Positions 12,501-21,186 are shown, numbered from the stretch's first letter. The stretch: 64,000 nt of DNA from Cytophagales bacterium (GCA_004293905.1 RDZE01000018.1:56645-120644); one strand, 5' to 3'. The notes: generated by a model from the letters alone, not told the origin. Numbers and translations: made by a program.

Positions 12501-13726
12501 TTATATTCGGTAGCCAAGATGCCGACATACGATTCAGAGCCGCTCAAAATGGTTGGTTAGCCAAAAGTACCTACCAAAATACCCCTTTCGAGCAATCCAT
12601 GCAAGAAAACATCAACCTCCGCATCAGCCTTGAGCCTATCCCTGAGTTGCGCATCAATATAGATTTCCAACGAAGACAAACCAATGGCTTCCAAGAAATA
12701 TTTCGATACGACCTCAATACAGGTCAATTCCAATCCTTCAACCCCGTTCGAACGGGTAGTTATTCTATCTCCTACATAGGCATCAATACTTTTTTTGTAG
12801 CCAATGACAATGCCCTCAACGAGTCACCAATATTCCGCCAATTCGAGCAAAATAGAGCCATTATCGCCGGTCGATTGCGCAATCTGAACACCAACTTAGG
12901 CGAGTACGGCATCAATTCACAAGACGTACTCATACCTGCTTTTTTAGCTGCCTACAGTGGTGCAAATGCTGAAAATGTAAGCCTTTCCGCATTTCCCAAC
13001 TTACCACTCCCCAATTGGCGATTAGACTATACAGGGCTCACCAAAATACCTGCTCTGAAAAAAATATTCTCTAATTTTACCATCTCACATAGTTATAGTG
13101 CTACCTATGGAGTAGGCAATTTCACCTCTTCCTTAGAGTACGGAGGCGAATATGTGAGTTTTCAAAACAGTGTATTCGATTATATTATCCCCAATCGAAT
13201 CAATCAACAAGGCGAATTTATATCGGTCAATGTAGTGCCTTCTGTGAATATTGCAGAAAGGTTTGCGCCATTGTTGGGCATTAGTTTTAAAACCATAGGC
13301 AATCTCACTATTCGCTTCGATTATAACCGCGACCGAAGCGTAAGCCTTAATCTCTCTAATGCACAATTAACCGAAATGAGAGGACAAGATGTTGTTTTTG
13401 GTTTGGGCTATACCAAACGAAACCTACAAATTCCGTTCATCAAACGCAATGGGAAACCTGTTTTGTTAAAGAACGATGTAACTTTCCGATTAGATTTTAC
13501 CCTCCGCGAGAACAGTGTGATTCAAAGAAAAATAGAGGCAGAAAATACCATTACAGGAGGTAACCTGAATATGCAAATAAAACCCATCATTAGTTATGTA
13601 GCCAATAAACGCCTCAATTTGCAATTCTACTACGAATACACCCTCAATAGACCACTTATTTCGAGCTCCTTTCCACGCACTACCAATAGTTTTGGCGTAC
13701 AACTTCGCTATAGCATTACTGAATAA
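6551..13726 (+). CDS. sprA: Cell-surface protein SprA, type IX secretion outer-membrane translocon
   Basis: 2391 residues, close to the Flavobacterium johnsoniae SprA length. SprA forms the giant 36-stranded outer-membrane channel through which type IX secretion cargo and gliding adhesins cross. I chose the GTG at 6551 because it gives a hydrophobic export signal (ILPFVVTLFWFFQYW). The N-terminal part reads like the SprA_N region (RIFRGDYVEFSPTGFVNLDF). The later PLKPFEPFKKATFLKSKYL segment near 1715 and the beta-rich C-terminus ending in RTTNSFGVQLRYSITE are typical of the family. No other secretion components are nearby. It ends 5 bases before the end of the convergent cation-efflux gene. 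Confidence 0.96.
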   Translation: MSLNHKYILPFVVTLFWFFQYWQSNSYFIPKNNDKIALLLDTGKKDSTKYKKSASPTFIPKDRYGDPFSNNQIRSRLIYGNSQLLQREVIFMPNKDSAGKSNNYFIVKEKIGNTDYRPETILSEKELQQIAQEESKEEFWKEAADEQNADNALSGRNLIPKIPIQNKAFGRIFRGDYVEFSPTGFVNLDFGLRQQRVANPTLPIRQQRNTIFNFDPQANISLVAKVGEALKITGNFDTKASFDFENNFKIEYTGADYQIIQKIEFGNVSFPLTTTLIQGPQNMFGINTKFQFGRLSVRAIYANQRARAEEIVIQGQNGAQRRNFEIRANDYDENRHFFLAHFFRDNYESSLRTLPVITSRVTITRVEVYVTNRVNNTENQRNILGLTDLAENKKLKSPSNPRLLPINPLATADNAANQLFTNLQTDANARDADQASSQLETAFQMKKGDDFEVIRAARRLSDKEFTFHPELGYISLLTPLRNDEVLAVAFEYTFNGQRYKVGELSEDYQNFTADKVIFLKLLRPAAVRLDLPTWDLMMKNIYSLNAASISPQNFQMRIIYRDDVTGIDNPNLQEGNSTKDIPLLRLLGLDRLNQRNDPQRDGNFDFVENVTIDSRNGKIIFPVLEPFGTHLEKQFNPITEVNLINKYVFTQLYRSTRADALQAADKNKFFLKGSYEASASTDVTLPGINISQGSVKVTAGGIPLEEGIDYTVDYNTGKVQVINEAVLASGKEIKINYEKSDLFNFQVKRLWGVRLDYEFNKNFVIGATAMNLTERPVITRTATGDEPTSNTIWGFDINYKAEPRFLTRLVDAIPLIQTKEKSSLSFYGEFAQLLPGASPLSGQVSYIDDFEGSRTVFSVVRSAHTGWKLGATPQLFPQGNATNRLEYTYRRAKMAWYNIDPLFYNNGTTAANRRPGNISDEDLKNHYVRAVSPQEIFQNRQRAVLQLNETIMDLAFFPHERGPYNYNSSLDVNGNLLNPQQNWGAITRAITSDIDFDNANVEYIEFWLLDPFIAGENGKVIDGQFNTNNTTGGDLYLNLGEISEDVMKDGRHSFENGIPSVGGNEFNTDLTAWGRVPRQQFINNAFDNSAGARENQDIGLDGLRSSEEFSFFNGFGQSLPASLNANARQNILNDPSADDFRYFLDGSYDASNAKIVERYKNFNGLENNSPISSTTSTSVSSATNLPDNEDLNTDNTVNDRESYYQYKISLRPNQLQVGQNYIIDKIEAQPDPNNPERVTWYQFRIPIRLFDEKVGDINGFKSIRFLRLFLTNFQQPVVLRMAQFQLVANQWRRYLNDLNDKTLTQPNEPYEAGFEISTVNIEENGPPASAGQTPYVLPPGVIRDQDVTTTQNRQINEQSLRICVEGLKDRDARAAFKNYNLDLLSYKNIAMFIHAESPDARDNELTAFVRLGTDFTDNYYEIEVPLRLTPAGTSSTQPDLIWPSENEINIAISDLVATKTERNSVRGIQTRNVTIPYSRQVGKYKVTVVGNPDLSAVQVSMIGVRNPNTGFGDDRLPKSVCIWANEFRISGFEQTPGWAALGRLNLKLADFAQINSSISYTTFGFGSIQQKISQRTRNNTLTFDISANIALDKFLPSEWKLRLPLFMSYEYRNISPRFNPLDPDVPLQFYLDALPNEQEKDAYRALVEDRMTRRSINLTDVRKEKTNTNGLKLPFDVSNFSLSLAYSDERKSNITIASYLFRSYSAALTYNYTNPLKPFEPFKKATFLKSKYLALIRDFSFNFLPTSVSIRYDLQRTFARTDYRSADLTTQGEPFFEKIFTFNRQYNVQWALTRNLNFNYSATANALIDEPFGEVNTTEKRDSVFNNLMRFGRMKNFTQQMAFTYKVPFDKIPFMEFITANLGYNAGTAWTAGAIGVADTLGNILQNNRDQNLNARIDLARLYSKVKFLKDIDKPPLKTNTQLQTDSTNRNNSIAWKTLLRPLLFIRNINLTYTLQEQTTLPGFRLQPRFIGLDSTFTAPGWDFIFGSQDADIRFRAAQNGWLAKSTYQNTPFEQSMQENINLRISLEPIPELRINIDFQRRQTNGFQEIFRYDLNTGQFQSFNPVRTGSYSISYIGINTFFVANDNALNESPIFRQFEQNRAIIAGRLRNLNTNLGEYGINSQDVLIPAFLAAYSGANAENVSLSAFPNLPLPNWRLDYTGLTKIPALKKIFSNFTISHSYSATYGVGNFTSSLEYGGEYVSFQNSVFDYIIPNRINQQGEFISVNVVPSVNIAERFAPLLGISFKTIGNLTIRFDYNRDRSVSLNLSNAQLTEMRGQDVVFGLGYTKRNLQIPFIKRNGKPVLLKNDVTFRLDFTLRENSVIQRKIEAENTITGGNLNMQIKPIISYVANKRLNLQFYYEYTLNRPLISSSFPRTTNSFGVQLRYSITE

Positions 13727-13731
13727 AAAAA

Positions 13732-14637
13732 TCATTCTACCCAAACACAAGGTTCGGCTTCAGTTTCTATCTCTATAGTTACATGAGTAATATGCAAATG
13801 ATGTAAAATATGCCTCACTTCTTGTTTTAGTTCCGAAATACGAACCATTTCATGCACCACCAAATGCACCGTCATGATATGATACTCATAGTCCAATGTC
13901 CATAAATGCAAATCGTGCAAGTCTTTCACATTATCTATAGCCAAAATACGTTCCCTCACTTTTGCCTCATCTACGTGTGAAGGTACTCCCTGCAACAACA
14001 CCCTAAAAGTACTTTTTAGGCTTTTATAAACATGAAATAAAATAAAAAAATTGATAAACAAAGATAAAATAGGGTCTATGATAGTCCAATTGGTGAAGTA
14101 CATCACCAAGCTACCTACCAACACAGCAAACCAACCTAATACATCTTCCAATAAATGCAAAGCCGCAACCCTTGAGTTCAAAGAAGTACCCTTGTTAAGT
14201 CTTATTACTGCCGCCCCATTGACCAATATACCCAAAATAGCAAAAACAAACATTCCTTCTGCATAAGTATCCTGAGGAGCTAACAAGCGATTAAAAACCT
14301 CCCGCATTACCACTAAAGCACCTACAAGCAACACAGTAGCATTGATAAAAGCTCCTAACAAAGAAAATCGCCCATATCCATAACTAAAATACCCATCACG
14401 CTCTTTAGTAGAAAGTCGCTGAAAATACCAAGCCAAACCCAGAGCCAAGCTATCCCCCAAATCGTGCAAGGCATCTGCCATAATTGCAATGGAATTAGTA
14501 AAAACACCTCCCCCAAATTCTAACAAGCAAAAAGAAAAATTGAGCCAAAAAGCAAAAGCAATATTACTACTGTCTTGCCCCGAACTTATGATGTGATGAT
14601 GGTGATGATGCCCATCAGTATGAGAGTGATGTTCCAT
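13732..14637 (-). CDS. Cation diffusion facilitator (zinc/cadmium efflux family)
   Basis: 301 residues from the ATG at 14637. A longer frame starting at 14658 exists, but this start places the His-rich head first (MEHHSHTDGHHHHHH). CDF proteins exchange Zn2+ or similar metals for protons across the inner membrane. Six hydrophobic segments are visible, with the metal-site motif ADALHDLGDSLALG in the second helix (HxxxD) and LLEDVLGW in the fifth. The C-terminal cytoplasmic domain (~210-301, RILAIDNVKDLHDLHLWTLD) is the usual dimerisation/metal-sensing fold. The terminal histidine run probably buffers metal ions. The gene is convergent with sprA. Specificity (Zn, Cd, Co) cannot be settled from sequence. 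Confidence 0.92.
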   Translation of the reverse strand: MEHHSHTDGHHHHHHIISSGQDSSNIAFAFWLNFSFCLLEFGGGVFTNSIAIMADALHDLGDSLALGLAWYFQRLSTKERDGYFSYGYGRFSLLGAFINATVLLVGALVVMREVFNRLLAPQDTYAEGMFVFAILGILVNGAAVIRLNKGTSLNSRVAALHLLEDVLGWFAVLVGSLVMYFTNWTIIDPILSLFINFFILFHVYKSLKSTFRVLLQGVPSHVDEAKVRERILAIDNVKDLHDLHLWTLDYEYHIMTVHLVVHEMVRISELKQEVRHILHHLHITHVTIEIETEAEPCVWVE

Positions 14638-14769
14638 AAATATAAAAAAAAAAATCAATTAATAAATCTAAATTAGCAAAAAAAGTAGTGCAATAGGGTT
14701 GCAAAAGCATTTTTTCTCAATATTTTTTTTTCATACCAAAAAATGAAGTATATTTTGCAAAATTTTTGC

Positions 14770-14777
14770 TACCTTTG
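14770..14777 (+). promoter_or_regulatory. Possible -7 promoter element of sucA (TACCTTTG)
   Basis: TACCTTTG fits the Bacteroidota -7 consensus TAnnTTTG and lies 35 bases before the sucA start. I do not see a TTG/TTTG element at the expected 17-23 base distance, so this is tentative. Confidence 0.35.
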
Positions 14778-14812
14778 AAATGATTATATAAACACTATCA
14801 GACATTTACTAT

Positions 14813-17563
14813 ATGGATAGATATACTTACATAGCCAATGCACATGGAGATTTTGTAGAAGAACTCTATAAAATGTATCGCGATAATCCTACCTCCGTAG
14901 ACGAAACTTGGAAACGCTTCTTTGAAGGCTTCGAGTTTTCACTTAACTATACCAACGGCAACGGAGAAGCCGCCACACACGAAGCAGAAAATGGTACTGC
15001 AACTACCGCTTCCACTGCCCTCGTAGAGCAGGAAGTAAAAGTACACAACCTCATTCAAGCCTACCGAACACGCGGACACCTCAAAGCCAAAACCAACCCC
15101 GTAAGAGAAAGAAAAGACCGCCGCGAACGATTAGAACTCTCCGACTTTGGGCTCTCTGAAAAAGACTTAGAAACCACTTTCAAAGCAGGCGAATCCATCA
15201 CAGGAAAGCCCATGAAACTCAAAGACATAGTAGCCGCCCTCCAAAAAATATACACCGAAGGCATAGGGTTCGAATACATGTATATCAGAGACCCCGAAAT
15301 AACCAAATGGCTCATGGAGAAAATAGAAAAAGAGTCATTAGCTTTCAAACCTACCCCCAAAGACACACAAAGAATACTCGAAAAACTCAACGAAGCCGTA
15401 GTATTCGAAAATTTTTTACATACCAAATATGTAGGGCAAAAAAGATTCTCATTAGAAGGGGCTGAAAGTACCATACCCGCCTTAGATGCCATCATCAACA
15501 GAAGTGCTACCTTAGGCGTAAAAGAAGTAGTAATAGGCATGGCACATCGAGGAAGGCTTAACGTATTAGCCAACATTATGGGAAAAACCTATGAAGACAT
15601 TTTCAATGAATTTGAAGGCAACATGCCCGACACTTTCTATGGAGATGGAGATGTGAAATACCACATGGGTTATTCCAGCGAAGCCATCACCCCCGAAGGA
15701 CACTCCATAAACCTACAATTAGCCCCTAACCCTTCGCACTTAGAAGCCGTAAATCCTGTAGTAGAAGGTTATATCAGAGCAAAAGTAGACACACTTTACC
15801 ATGGTAATGTAGATAAAGTACTGCCCATACTCATTCACGGCGATGCCGCAGTCGCAGGACAAGGAATTGTGTATGAACTAACACAAATGTCGAAATTAGA
15901 AGGCTATTACACAGGTGGAACCATACATTTTGTGATTAATAACCAAGTAGGTTTTACGACCGATTTCAAAGATGCACGCTCAAGTATCTATTGCACAGAT
16001 GTAGCCAAAATCGTAGATTCCCCCGTACTACACGTCAATGGCGATAACCCAGAAGCCGTAGTATTTTGTGCTAAAATAGCGGCGGAATTCCGCGAAAAAT
16101 TCAATCAAGATATTTTCATCGATATGGTATGCTACCGCAAACACGGGCATAACGAATCAGATGAACCTAAATTTACACAGCCACTCTTGTACAAAGCCAT
16201 AGCCAACCACGCAAACCCACGTGAAATTTATCACAAACAACTCCTCGAAAGAGGCGAGGCAAATGCAGATATGGCTAAAAATATGGACACCGAATTTAGA
16301 AAAATGCTCCAAGACCGATTGAATTTGGTAAAACAACAAAGCATAGAATATAAATTCCAAAAACTTGACGAAGATTGGCTCAAACTGCGTAAATCCCAAC
16401 CTTCTGACTTTGACCACTCTCCCAACACAGCCATTTCCGAAGAAACAATTCAGAAAGTAGCCAATGCACTGTGCCATGTACCCGAAGGCTTCCAACCTAT
16501 CAAACAAATTGCAAAACTTATTCAAGAACGCAAAAAGATGTTCTTTGAAGATAAAATGCTCAACTGGGCAAGTGCCGAATTATTAGCCTATGGTTCTATT
16601 CTTTCTGAAAATAAAATCATACGCATGAGCGGACAAGACGTACTAAGAGGTACTTTCTCACATCGCCATGCCGTATTGCACGATTCTGAAACCAATGACC
16701 CCTACCATAGCTTAGATTATATCACTCCTAAGCAAGAGAAAATGAGAATTTATAACTCTCTTCTTTCTGAATATGCTGTATTGGGTTTTGAATTTGGCTA
16801 CGCAATGGCTAACCCTAATGCATTGGTTATTTGGGAAGCACAATTTGGCGACTTTGCCAATGGCGCACAAGTAATGATAGACCAATTTATATCCTCTTCC
16901 GAAACAAAATGGAACAGAATGAACGGATTGGTATTGCTACTCCCACATGGCTACGAGGGGCAAGGTCCTGAACACTCTAACGCACGCCCTGAGCGTTTCT
17001 TGCAGTTGGCTGCCGAGTACAATATGATAGTTGCTAATGTAACTACACCCGCCAATATATTCCACTTATTGCGCCGCCAATTGGCTTGGGATTTCAGAAA
17101 GCCACTTATTGTGATGTCGCCCAAGTCTTTACTCCGAAATGAAGTAGTCGCTTCGCCACTTTCTGACTTTACTGATGGTAAATTTAAAGAAGTAATAGGC
17201 GATGACTATGCAGATGCAAAGAGTGTGAAAAAAGTATTGCTTTGTAGTGGTAAAATCTATTATGAATTGCTTAAAGAGCAACAAACTAAACAAAAAAATG
17301 ATGTTGCAATCATTCGTATAGAACAGTTACACCCTTTCCCTGCCAAAGCAGTGCACCAAGAATTGAGTAAATACAATAAAGCAAAAGTATTTTGGGTGCA
17401 AGAAGAACCCGCTAATATGGGTTATTGGGGATATATCCAACGCGTATATACCTATGATACTATCAAACTCATTGCACGCAAATCAAGTGCTTCACCTGCC
17501 ACAGGTTACTACAAAATGCACTACAAAGAGCAGGAGCAAATCATACAAACTGCCTTTGTATAA
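14813..17563 (+). CDS. sucA: 2-oxoglutarate dehydrogenase E1 component
   Basis: 916 residues, normal for SucA/OdhA. E1 uses thiamine diphosphate to decarboxylate 2-oxoglutarate and passes the succinyl group to E2 in the citric acid cycle. The short E1 head with NAHGDFVEELYKMYRDNP is at residues 8-25. GMAHRGRLNVLANIMGKTYED (~242) supplies the family histidine, and HGDAAVAGQGIVYE (~343) is the ThDP/Mg site. The C-terminal transketolase-like half holds GYEGQGPEHSNARPERFLQL (~722) and EQLHPFPAKAV. No E2 gene (sucB) follows; a strong terminator comes directly after the stop. A possible -7 element lies 35 bases upstream. Confidence 0.97.
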   Translation: MDRYTYIANAHGDFVEELYKMYRDNPTSVDETWKRFFEGFEFSLNYTNGNGEAATHEAENGTATTASTALVEQEVKVHNLIQAYRTRGHLKAKTNPVRERKDRRERLELSDFGLSEKDLETTFKAGESITGKPMKLKDIVAALQKIYTEGIGFEYMYIRDPEITKWLMEKIEKESLAFKPTPKDTQRILEKLNEAVVFENFLHTKYVGQKRFSLEGAESTIPALDAIINRSATLGVKEVVIGMAHRGRLNVLANIMGKTYEDIFNEFEGNMPDTFYGDGDVKYHMGYSSEAITPEGHSINLQLAPNPSHLEAVNPVVEGYIRAKVDTLYHGNVDKVLPILIHGDAAVAGQGIVYELTQMSKLEGYYTGGTIHFVINNQVGFTTDFKDARSSIYCTDVAKIVDSPVLHVNGDNPEAVVFCAKIAAEFREKFNQDIFIDMVCYRKHGHNESDEPKFTQPLLYKAIANHANPREIYHKQLLERGEANADMAKNMDTEFRKMLQDRLNLVKQQSIEYKFQKLDEDWLKLRKSQPSDFDHSPNTAISEETIQKVANALCHVPEGFQPIKQIAKLIQERKKMFFEDKMLNWASAELLAYGSILSENKIIRMSGQDVLRGTFSHRHAVLHDSETNDPYHSLDYITPKQEKMRIYNSLLSEYAVLGFEFGYAMANPNALVIWEAQFGDFANGAQVMIDQFISSSETKWNRMNGLVLLLPHGYEGQGPEHSNARPERFLQLAAEYNMIVANVTTPANIFHLLRRQLAWDFRKPLIVMSPKSLLRNEVVASPLSDFTDGKFKEVIGDDYADAKSVKKVLLCSGKIYYELLKEQQTKQKNDVAIIRIEQLHPFPAKAVHQELSKYNKAKVFWVQEEPANMGYWGYIQRVYTYDTIKLIARKSSASPATGYYKMHYKEQEQIIQTAFV

Positions 17564-17573
17564 CAAAAAAAAG

Positions 17574-17601
17574 AAACCCCTACTTCAAATAGGGGTTTTT
17601 T
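17574..17601. terminator. Bidirectional intrinsic terminator between sucA and nadE
   Basis: A 9-bp stem AAACCCCTA/TAGGGGTTT with a 7-base loop, flanked by T runs on the plus side and A runs (T on the minus strand) on the other, sits in the 41-base gap between two convergent genes. It can stop transcription from both sides. Confidence 0.85.
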
Positions 17602-17604
17602 ATT

Positions 17605-19479
17605 TTACAACTCTGCTAACTCTTCTTGAAAACTACCCGAAAGAATAGGAAACCTGCACCAACTACGTGGGTCTACATTGTAATCGTCTAAATGAAAAGA
17701 AGGGGCAAGGCGTTCTCTTTTCCATTGATTGCGGCTCCAAAGCGTATAAAATTTCTTAATGTGCATCTTCAGCAATGATTCTTCTTCTAAATTTTGGCGA
17801 ACTAACTGCTCAAATACTTCTTTGGGTGATTGATGATTGCGAACTGCTAACTCCTCAATGGCTTGCAAAATATGGTAAGGCATAAGGTCTTTTTCATCGG
17901 TTTGTGCATTGTCTTGTGGGCGGAGTTCTGCCGAAGGAGCTAAACTATTCACTCGCTGTAGCCCTCCATAACCCAAATGCGTTTCTGCCCAAAGAAGCCA
18001 CTGCCTAATGAAGTGTTTATCGACTCCTGCTATAGGCGATATACTGCCAGAGGTGTCGCCGTCCATAGTAGCATAGCCCACACTTCCCTCACTTCTATTG
18101 GAGGTAGTGATGAGTAAGAAGTTTTTTACATTCGTGAGCATCCAAATAATAGGCGAGCGTGCTCTTGCTTGTATATTTTGAAGTGTAATATCGTCTGTTT
18201 CCCATGTAAGGGGGCGTTGTAGCGCATTCTCAATTTTTTGTGTATAAGAAGCAACCTCTTCGGCTATGCTCCAATCATAAAACGCTGCGTGAAGAGAGTC
18301 TGCCAATTCTTTAGCGGAGCGTAAAGTAGCTTCCGAAGAGCTTCGAGCGGCTTGGTAAGCACAACTCAAAAGACGTTTGGTAAGGTAGGCATTAGGTTCT
18401 TTTTCTTGTCCGAGTTCTTTTATTTGGTCGGGACTAAAAACGCCTAATTTTTGGGCAAAAGACGTAACGCCTAATTGGGCAATGCCTCTTTTTATCATCT
18501 CTGCCACAAGTACGGCACAAGTAGAGGAATCAGCACCCCCTGAAAGTGAAAGTACATAGCCTTTGCTTCGGCTTTTGCGCAAATAATCGAAGAGAGCCAA
18601 TGTAACTGCTTTTGTAAAATCTACATTTTCCAATTCGGCATCTTCTACCAATGGGGTAGGGGTTGAGGAATTATTGGGTTTTTCAAAATCTACATCGGCA
18701 ATGGTGAGGTTAAAATCTTGGAAAGAAAATCTTTCATTTCTTTGTAAAATGTGATTGGCTTGTCCAATGATAATATCACCACCATAAATCATTTTTCCTG
18801 CTTCATTTCCCAATAAATTAACATAGAGATAAGCTGCCTCGAATCGTTGGCAAATATCAGTTACTAATTGTTGTCTAATATGGAGTTTTCCGAAAGCGAA
18901 ATGGCTTGCATTGAGCCCTAATATGAGTTTTGCACCTTCTTGACAATGTGTAATAGCGGGTCTTTTTTCGCCATGCCAAGCATCTTCACAAATCTCTATA
19001 CCAATTTTAATATCCTTGTATTGGTATTGTAAATCGCCTAAGGGAATATTTTTTTCTTGTAATTGAATATGTGTTACTTTATTTTTCTCCCAAGCCTTGA
19101 ACCAGCGAGGTTCGTAGTGTACGCCATCAAGGGCTAAGAATTGTTTGGCAGTAATTCCTATAATTTGTTGATTATGAATGACGGCGGCGCAGTTATAAAG
19201 TTCATTTTCCCAAACCAATGGAATACCAATGGCTAACCAAATATTTTGTGTATGAGGCAATATTTCCTCGAGTAGTATTTTCAGGGCTTTTTCAGGTAGC
19301 CATTTGCTGAGGAATAAATCTTCACAACCATAGCCTGTGATAGCAAGTTCGGGGAGGCATAAGATTTCTACTTTTTGTTTTTTTGCTTCTTCTATGGCAA
19401 GGAGTATGTGTTTGGTGTTATTTTTCCAATCAATAGGCGTTTGATTGAGTGTAGCACCAGCTATGCGGATAGTATTCAT
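17605..19479 (-). CDS. nadE: Glutamine-dependent NAD+ synthetase
   Basis: 624 residues, the two-domain form. It amidates deamido-NAD with ammonia released from glutamine, the last step of NAD synthesis. The N-terminal nitrilase-like glutaminase shows its triad: Glu44 (CLPELAITGYG), Lys112 (AKQFLALDG) and Cys164 (EICEDAWHGE). The C-terminal ATP-pyrophosphatase domain begins near 285 with the P-loop SLSGGADSSTC (~311-321). The gene is the last of a minus-strand run behind the SixA phosphatase (27-base gap) and ends against the bidirectional terminator. kmo and pdxJ elsewhere in the window also touch NAD and cofactor supply, but they are not linked in an operon. Confidence 0.96.
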   Translation of the reverse strand: MNTIRIAGATLNQTPIDWKNNTKHILLAIEEAKKQKVEILCLPELAITGYGCEDLFLSKWLPEKALKILLEEILPHTQNIWLAIGIPLVWENELYNCAAVIHNQQIIGITAKQFLALDGVHYEPRWFKAWEKNKVTHIQLQEKNIPLGDLQYQYKDIKIGIEICEDAWHGEKRPAITHCQEGAKLILGLNASHFAFGKLHIRQQLVTDICQRFEAAYLYVNLLGNEAGKMIYGGDIIIGQANHILQRNERFSFQDFNLTIADVDFEKPNNSSTPTPLVEDAELENVDFTKAVTLALFDYLRKSRSKGYVLSLSGGADSSTCAVLVAEMIKRGIAQLGVTSFAQKLGVFSPDQIKELGQEKEPNAYLTKRLLSCAYQAARSSSEATLRSAKELADSLHAAFYDWSIAEEVASYTQKIENALQRPLTWETDDITLQNIQARARSPIIWMLTNVKNFLLITTSNRSEGSVGYATMDGDTSGSISPIAGVDKHFIRQWLLWAETHLGYGGLQRVNSLAPSAELRPQDNAQTDEKDLMPYHILQAIEELAVRNHQSPKEVFEQLVRQNLEEESLLKMHIKKFYTLWSRNQWKRERLAPSFHLDDYNVDPRSWCRFPILSGSFQEELAEL

Positions 19480-19506
19480 AAGTTGTTATTGGGGCAAATG
19501 AAATAA

Positions 19507-20022
19507 TTATTCTTCGTTTACTAATTGGTAAAGTTTAGGGTATTCAAACCAAATCATCTTGCCTGTTTGTGGGGCTATGCTGCTCCACTTTTTGAGTTTA
19601 AATTCTATCTTTACGATGCCCGAAGTGGGTATATTTTCAATTACTTTATCACAGATAAGATTGGAGAAAGCCGTAATTTGCGGATTGTGCCCAACAAGGA
19701 TGACCTCGTGATAAAGTGGCAATACTTTTTTTACGATACTGAGCAAGTCATAGGCACTACCTTCATAGATATTCTCATGGTATTCTATGTCTTTAGGTGA
19801 GTATTGGAAGGTTTCGGCAAATGCTTGGGCAGTAATTTTTGCTCTTAGGGCAGGGCTTGCTAAAATAAGGTGTGGGGCGGCTTCAAGTTCTTTGAGTTTT
19901 TTTGCCATAAAGGGCAAATCTCTTTTTCCTCTGCTGTTAAGAGGGCGGTCAAAATCTGCTAAGGCAGAGTCTTTCCAACTCGATTTGGCATGTCTAATGA
20001 GGTACAAAGTTTTCATGGGCAT
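19507..20022 (-). CDS. SixA-like histidine phosphatase
   Basis: 171 residues of the histidine phosphatase (phosphoglycerate mutase-like) superfamily. The phosphate-accepting LIRHAKSSWKD motif is at ~8-18 (RHA instead of RHG, as in SixA), and the second catalytic histidine is in LVGHNPQIT (~116). SixA in E. coli removes phosphate from phosphohistidine in NPr or Hpt domains; the substrate here is unknown. No signal peptide, so cytoplasmic. The start is the first of two ATGs (20022; the other is two codons later). It lies 6 bases after the upstream membrane protein and 27 before nadE, so it is probably cotranscribed with both. Confidence 0.88.
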   Translation of the reverse strand: MPMKTLYLIRHAKSSWKDSALADFDRPLNSRGKRDLPFMAKKLKELEAAPHLILASPALRAKITAQAFAETFQYSPKDIEYHENIYEGSAYDLLSIVKKVLPLYHEVILVGHNPQITAFSNLICDKVIENIPTSGIVKIEFKLKKWSSIAPQTGKMIWFEYPKLYQLVNEE

Positions 20023-20028
20023 CTGAAA

Positions 20029-20667
20029 TTATGGTTTTTTCTTATCTTCTACCTGTGTATTGTTGAGTTGGTTTTTGATGGAATAAATTTTGAGTTCTTT
20101 ATCCATTTTGATTTCTAATTCTCTTTTTTGCGGGGGTTCTTCTTCTGTTTTTGTTTTTAGAGTAGTATAGTAGGTGAGGCGTAGCGTAATGATATGGTTG
20201 TCATAGTGGTCTTTTTGGTATTTCCAAGAGTTCCATTCTATGGCATGATTGTCTACTTTTATGTTTTTCCATTGGTCTAAGTATATTTTCCTGAGTTGAT
20301 AGATACTAATTTTTGATTTGTCATAAAAAAGTTCTATTTCCTCAGCATAGAAGGGGGCTAATTGGTTAAAATTCTTGGTTTCTACTGTGTTGAAATATTC
20401 ATCTATGCGTTTTTTGATGTCTTTTTCTTTTATTTTTGAGCTACTACCCAACAATGCATTGAAGTTCAGCATATTAGGTGATTTCACCACAATACCTAAA
20501 AGTACAAAAAAGATACCTGCCATAAAAAGCGGAAACCGCATATCTTTGCTAATGGATAAATTAGCGCGCCAAACTTTGAAATTTGTAAGGCTTGCCAATA
20601 TTACCAAGAAGAATCCTATATACATCACAGGATTCGTAAGTACAATATCTATGAGGGTGTCTATCAT
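20029..20667 (-). CDS. Membrane protein with two N-terminal helices and an NTF2-like tail (unknown)
   Basis: 212 residues. I do not recognise the family. Two hydrophobic helices are clear (~12-30 and ~44-61), so it is an inner-membrane protein. Residues ~85-205 look like a SnoaL/NTF2-type alpha+beta domain (IDEYFNTVETKNFNQLAPFYAEEIELFY), a fold that often binds small molecules or assists secretion systems. The end is Lys-rich. It lies 17 bases after the PH-like gene and 6 bases before the SixA gene in the same operon. The NTF2 assignment rests on pattern only and needs structure prediction. Confidence 0.6.
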   Translation of the reverse strand: MIDTLIDIVLTNPVMYIGFFLVILASLTNFKVWRANLSISKDMRFPLFMAGIFFVLLGIVVKSPNMLNFNALLGSSSKIKEKDIKKRIDEYFNTVETKNFNQLAPFYAEEIELFYDKSKISIYQLRKIYLDQWKNIKVDNHAIEWNSWKYQKDHYDNHIITLRLTYYTTLKTKTEEEPPQKRELEIKMDKELKIYSIKNQLNNTQVEDKKKP

Positions 20668-20684
20668 ATTACAAATATACTATT

Positions 20685-21137
20685 TTACTTGTGATTTTGT
20701 TTTTTTTTGAAGTATTTTTCCATTCGTTTGCGAAGTGTTTCGTAGTGTGTATGTTCTTGGTTGCTACAATAAAGGGTATAATGAGGGAAATATATTTTCA
20801 TTTGTTTGAATCGTTGCCCTATAGGTTGGCTTTCGTATTCTTCTACATTGATGATGTCTTTGGCTTCGAGGGTGCGGGTTCGGAAAAAGAAGGGTTGCCA
20901 AATGATAAATTTTTTGTCATCGAAACGGATGATTTTATAATTCCATAATAAGCGTATATTGAGTGGAAATGCGATTAGGAAACACAGTGCGGCAATGATA
21001 TATTGCCATATTGCAGGTTGTTGATTTTCTACAATTTGCCAAAGTAATACCAATAGAACGCTATAGCAAAACATTATGAATATTACTAATGAGGTGATGG
21101 CTTTGCTTCTTGGGTGAATTTCAAGGGTATTTGCCAT
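20685..21137 (-). CDS. Small membrane protein with PH-like domain (unknown)
   Basis: 150 residues from ATG 21137; an in-frame start at 21188 would add 17 residues but is less likely because it lies close to the RNase G terminator. Two hydrophobic helices (~15-60) are followed by a beta-rich stretch (IRFDDKKFIIWQPFFFRTRTLEAKDIINVEEY) that resembles bacterial PH-like domains, then a basic tail ending KRMEKYFKKKQNHK. No function is known. It opens the minus-strand group that continues with the NTF2-like protein, SixA and nadE. Confidence 0.6.
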   Translation of the reverse strand: MANTLEIHPRSKAITSLVIFIMFCYSVLLVLLWQIVENQQPAIWQYIIAALCFLIAFPLNIRLLWNYKIIRFDDKKFIIWQPFFFRTRTLEAKDIINVEEYESQPIGQRFKQMKIYFPHYTLYCSNQEHTHYETLRKRMEKYFKKKQNHK

Positions 21138-21186
21138 ATAATAAATAAGGGTTGGTATTGTGTTTTTTAGAGGTATAATTAAAAAC

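Noticed and set aside
14594..14637. Histidine-coding repeat as a microsatellite or error
   Set aside because: The run of His codons is in frame at the start of a cation-efflux protein, where His-rich heads are common.
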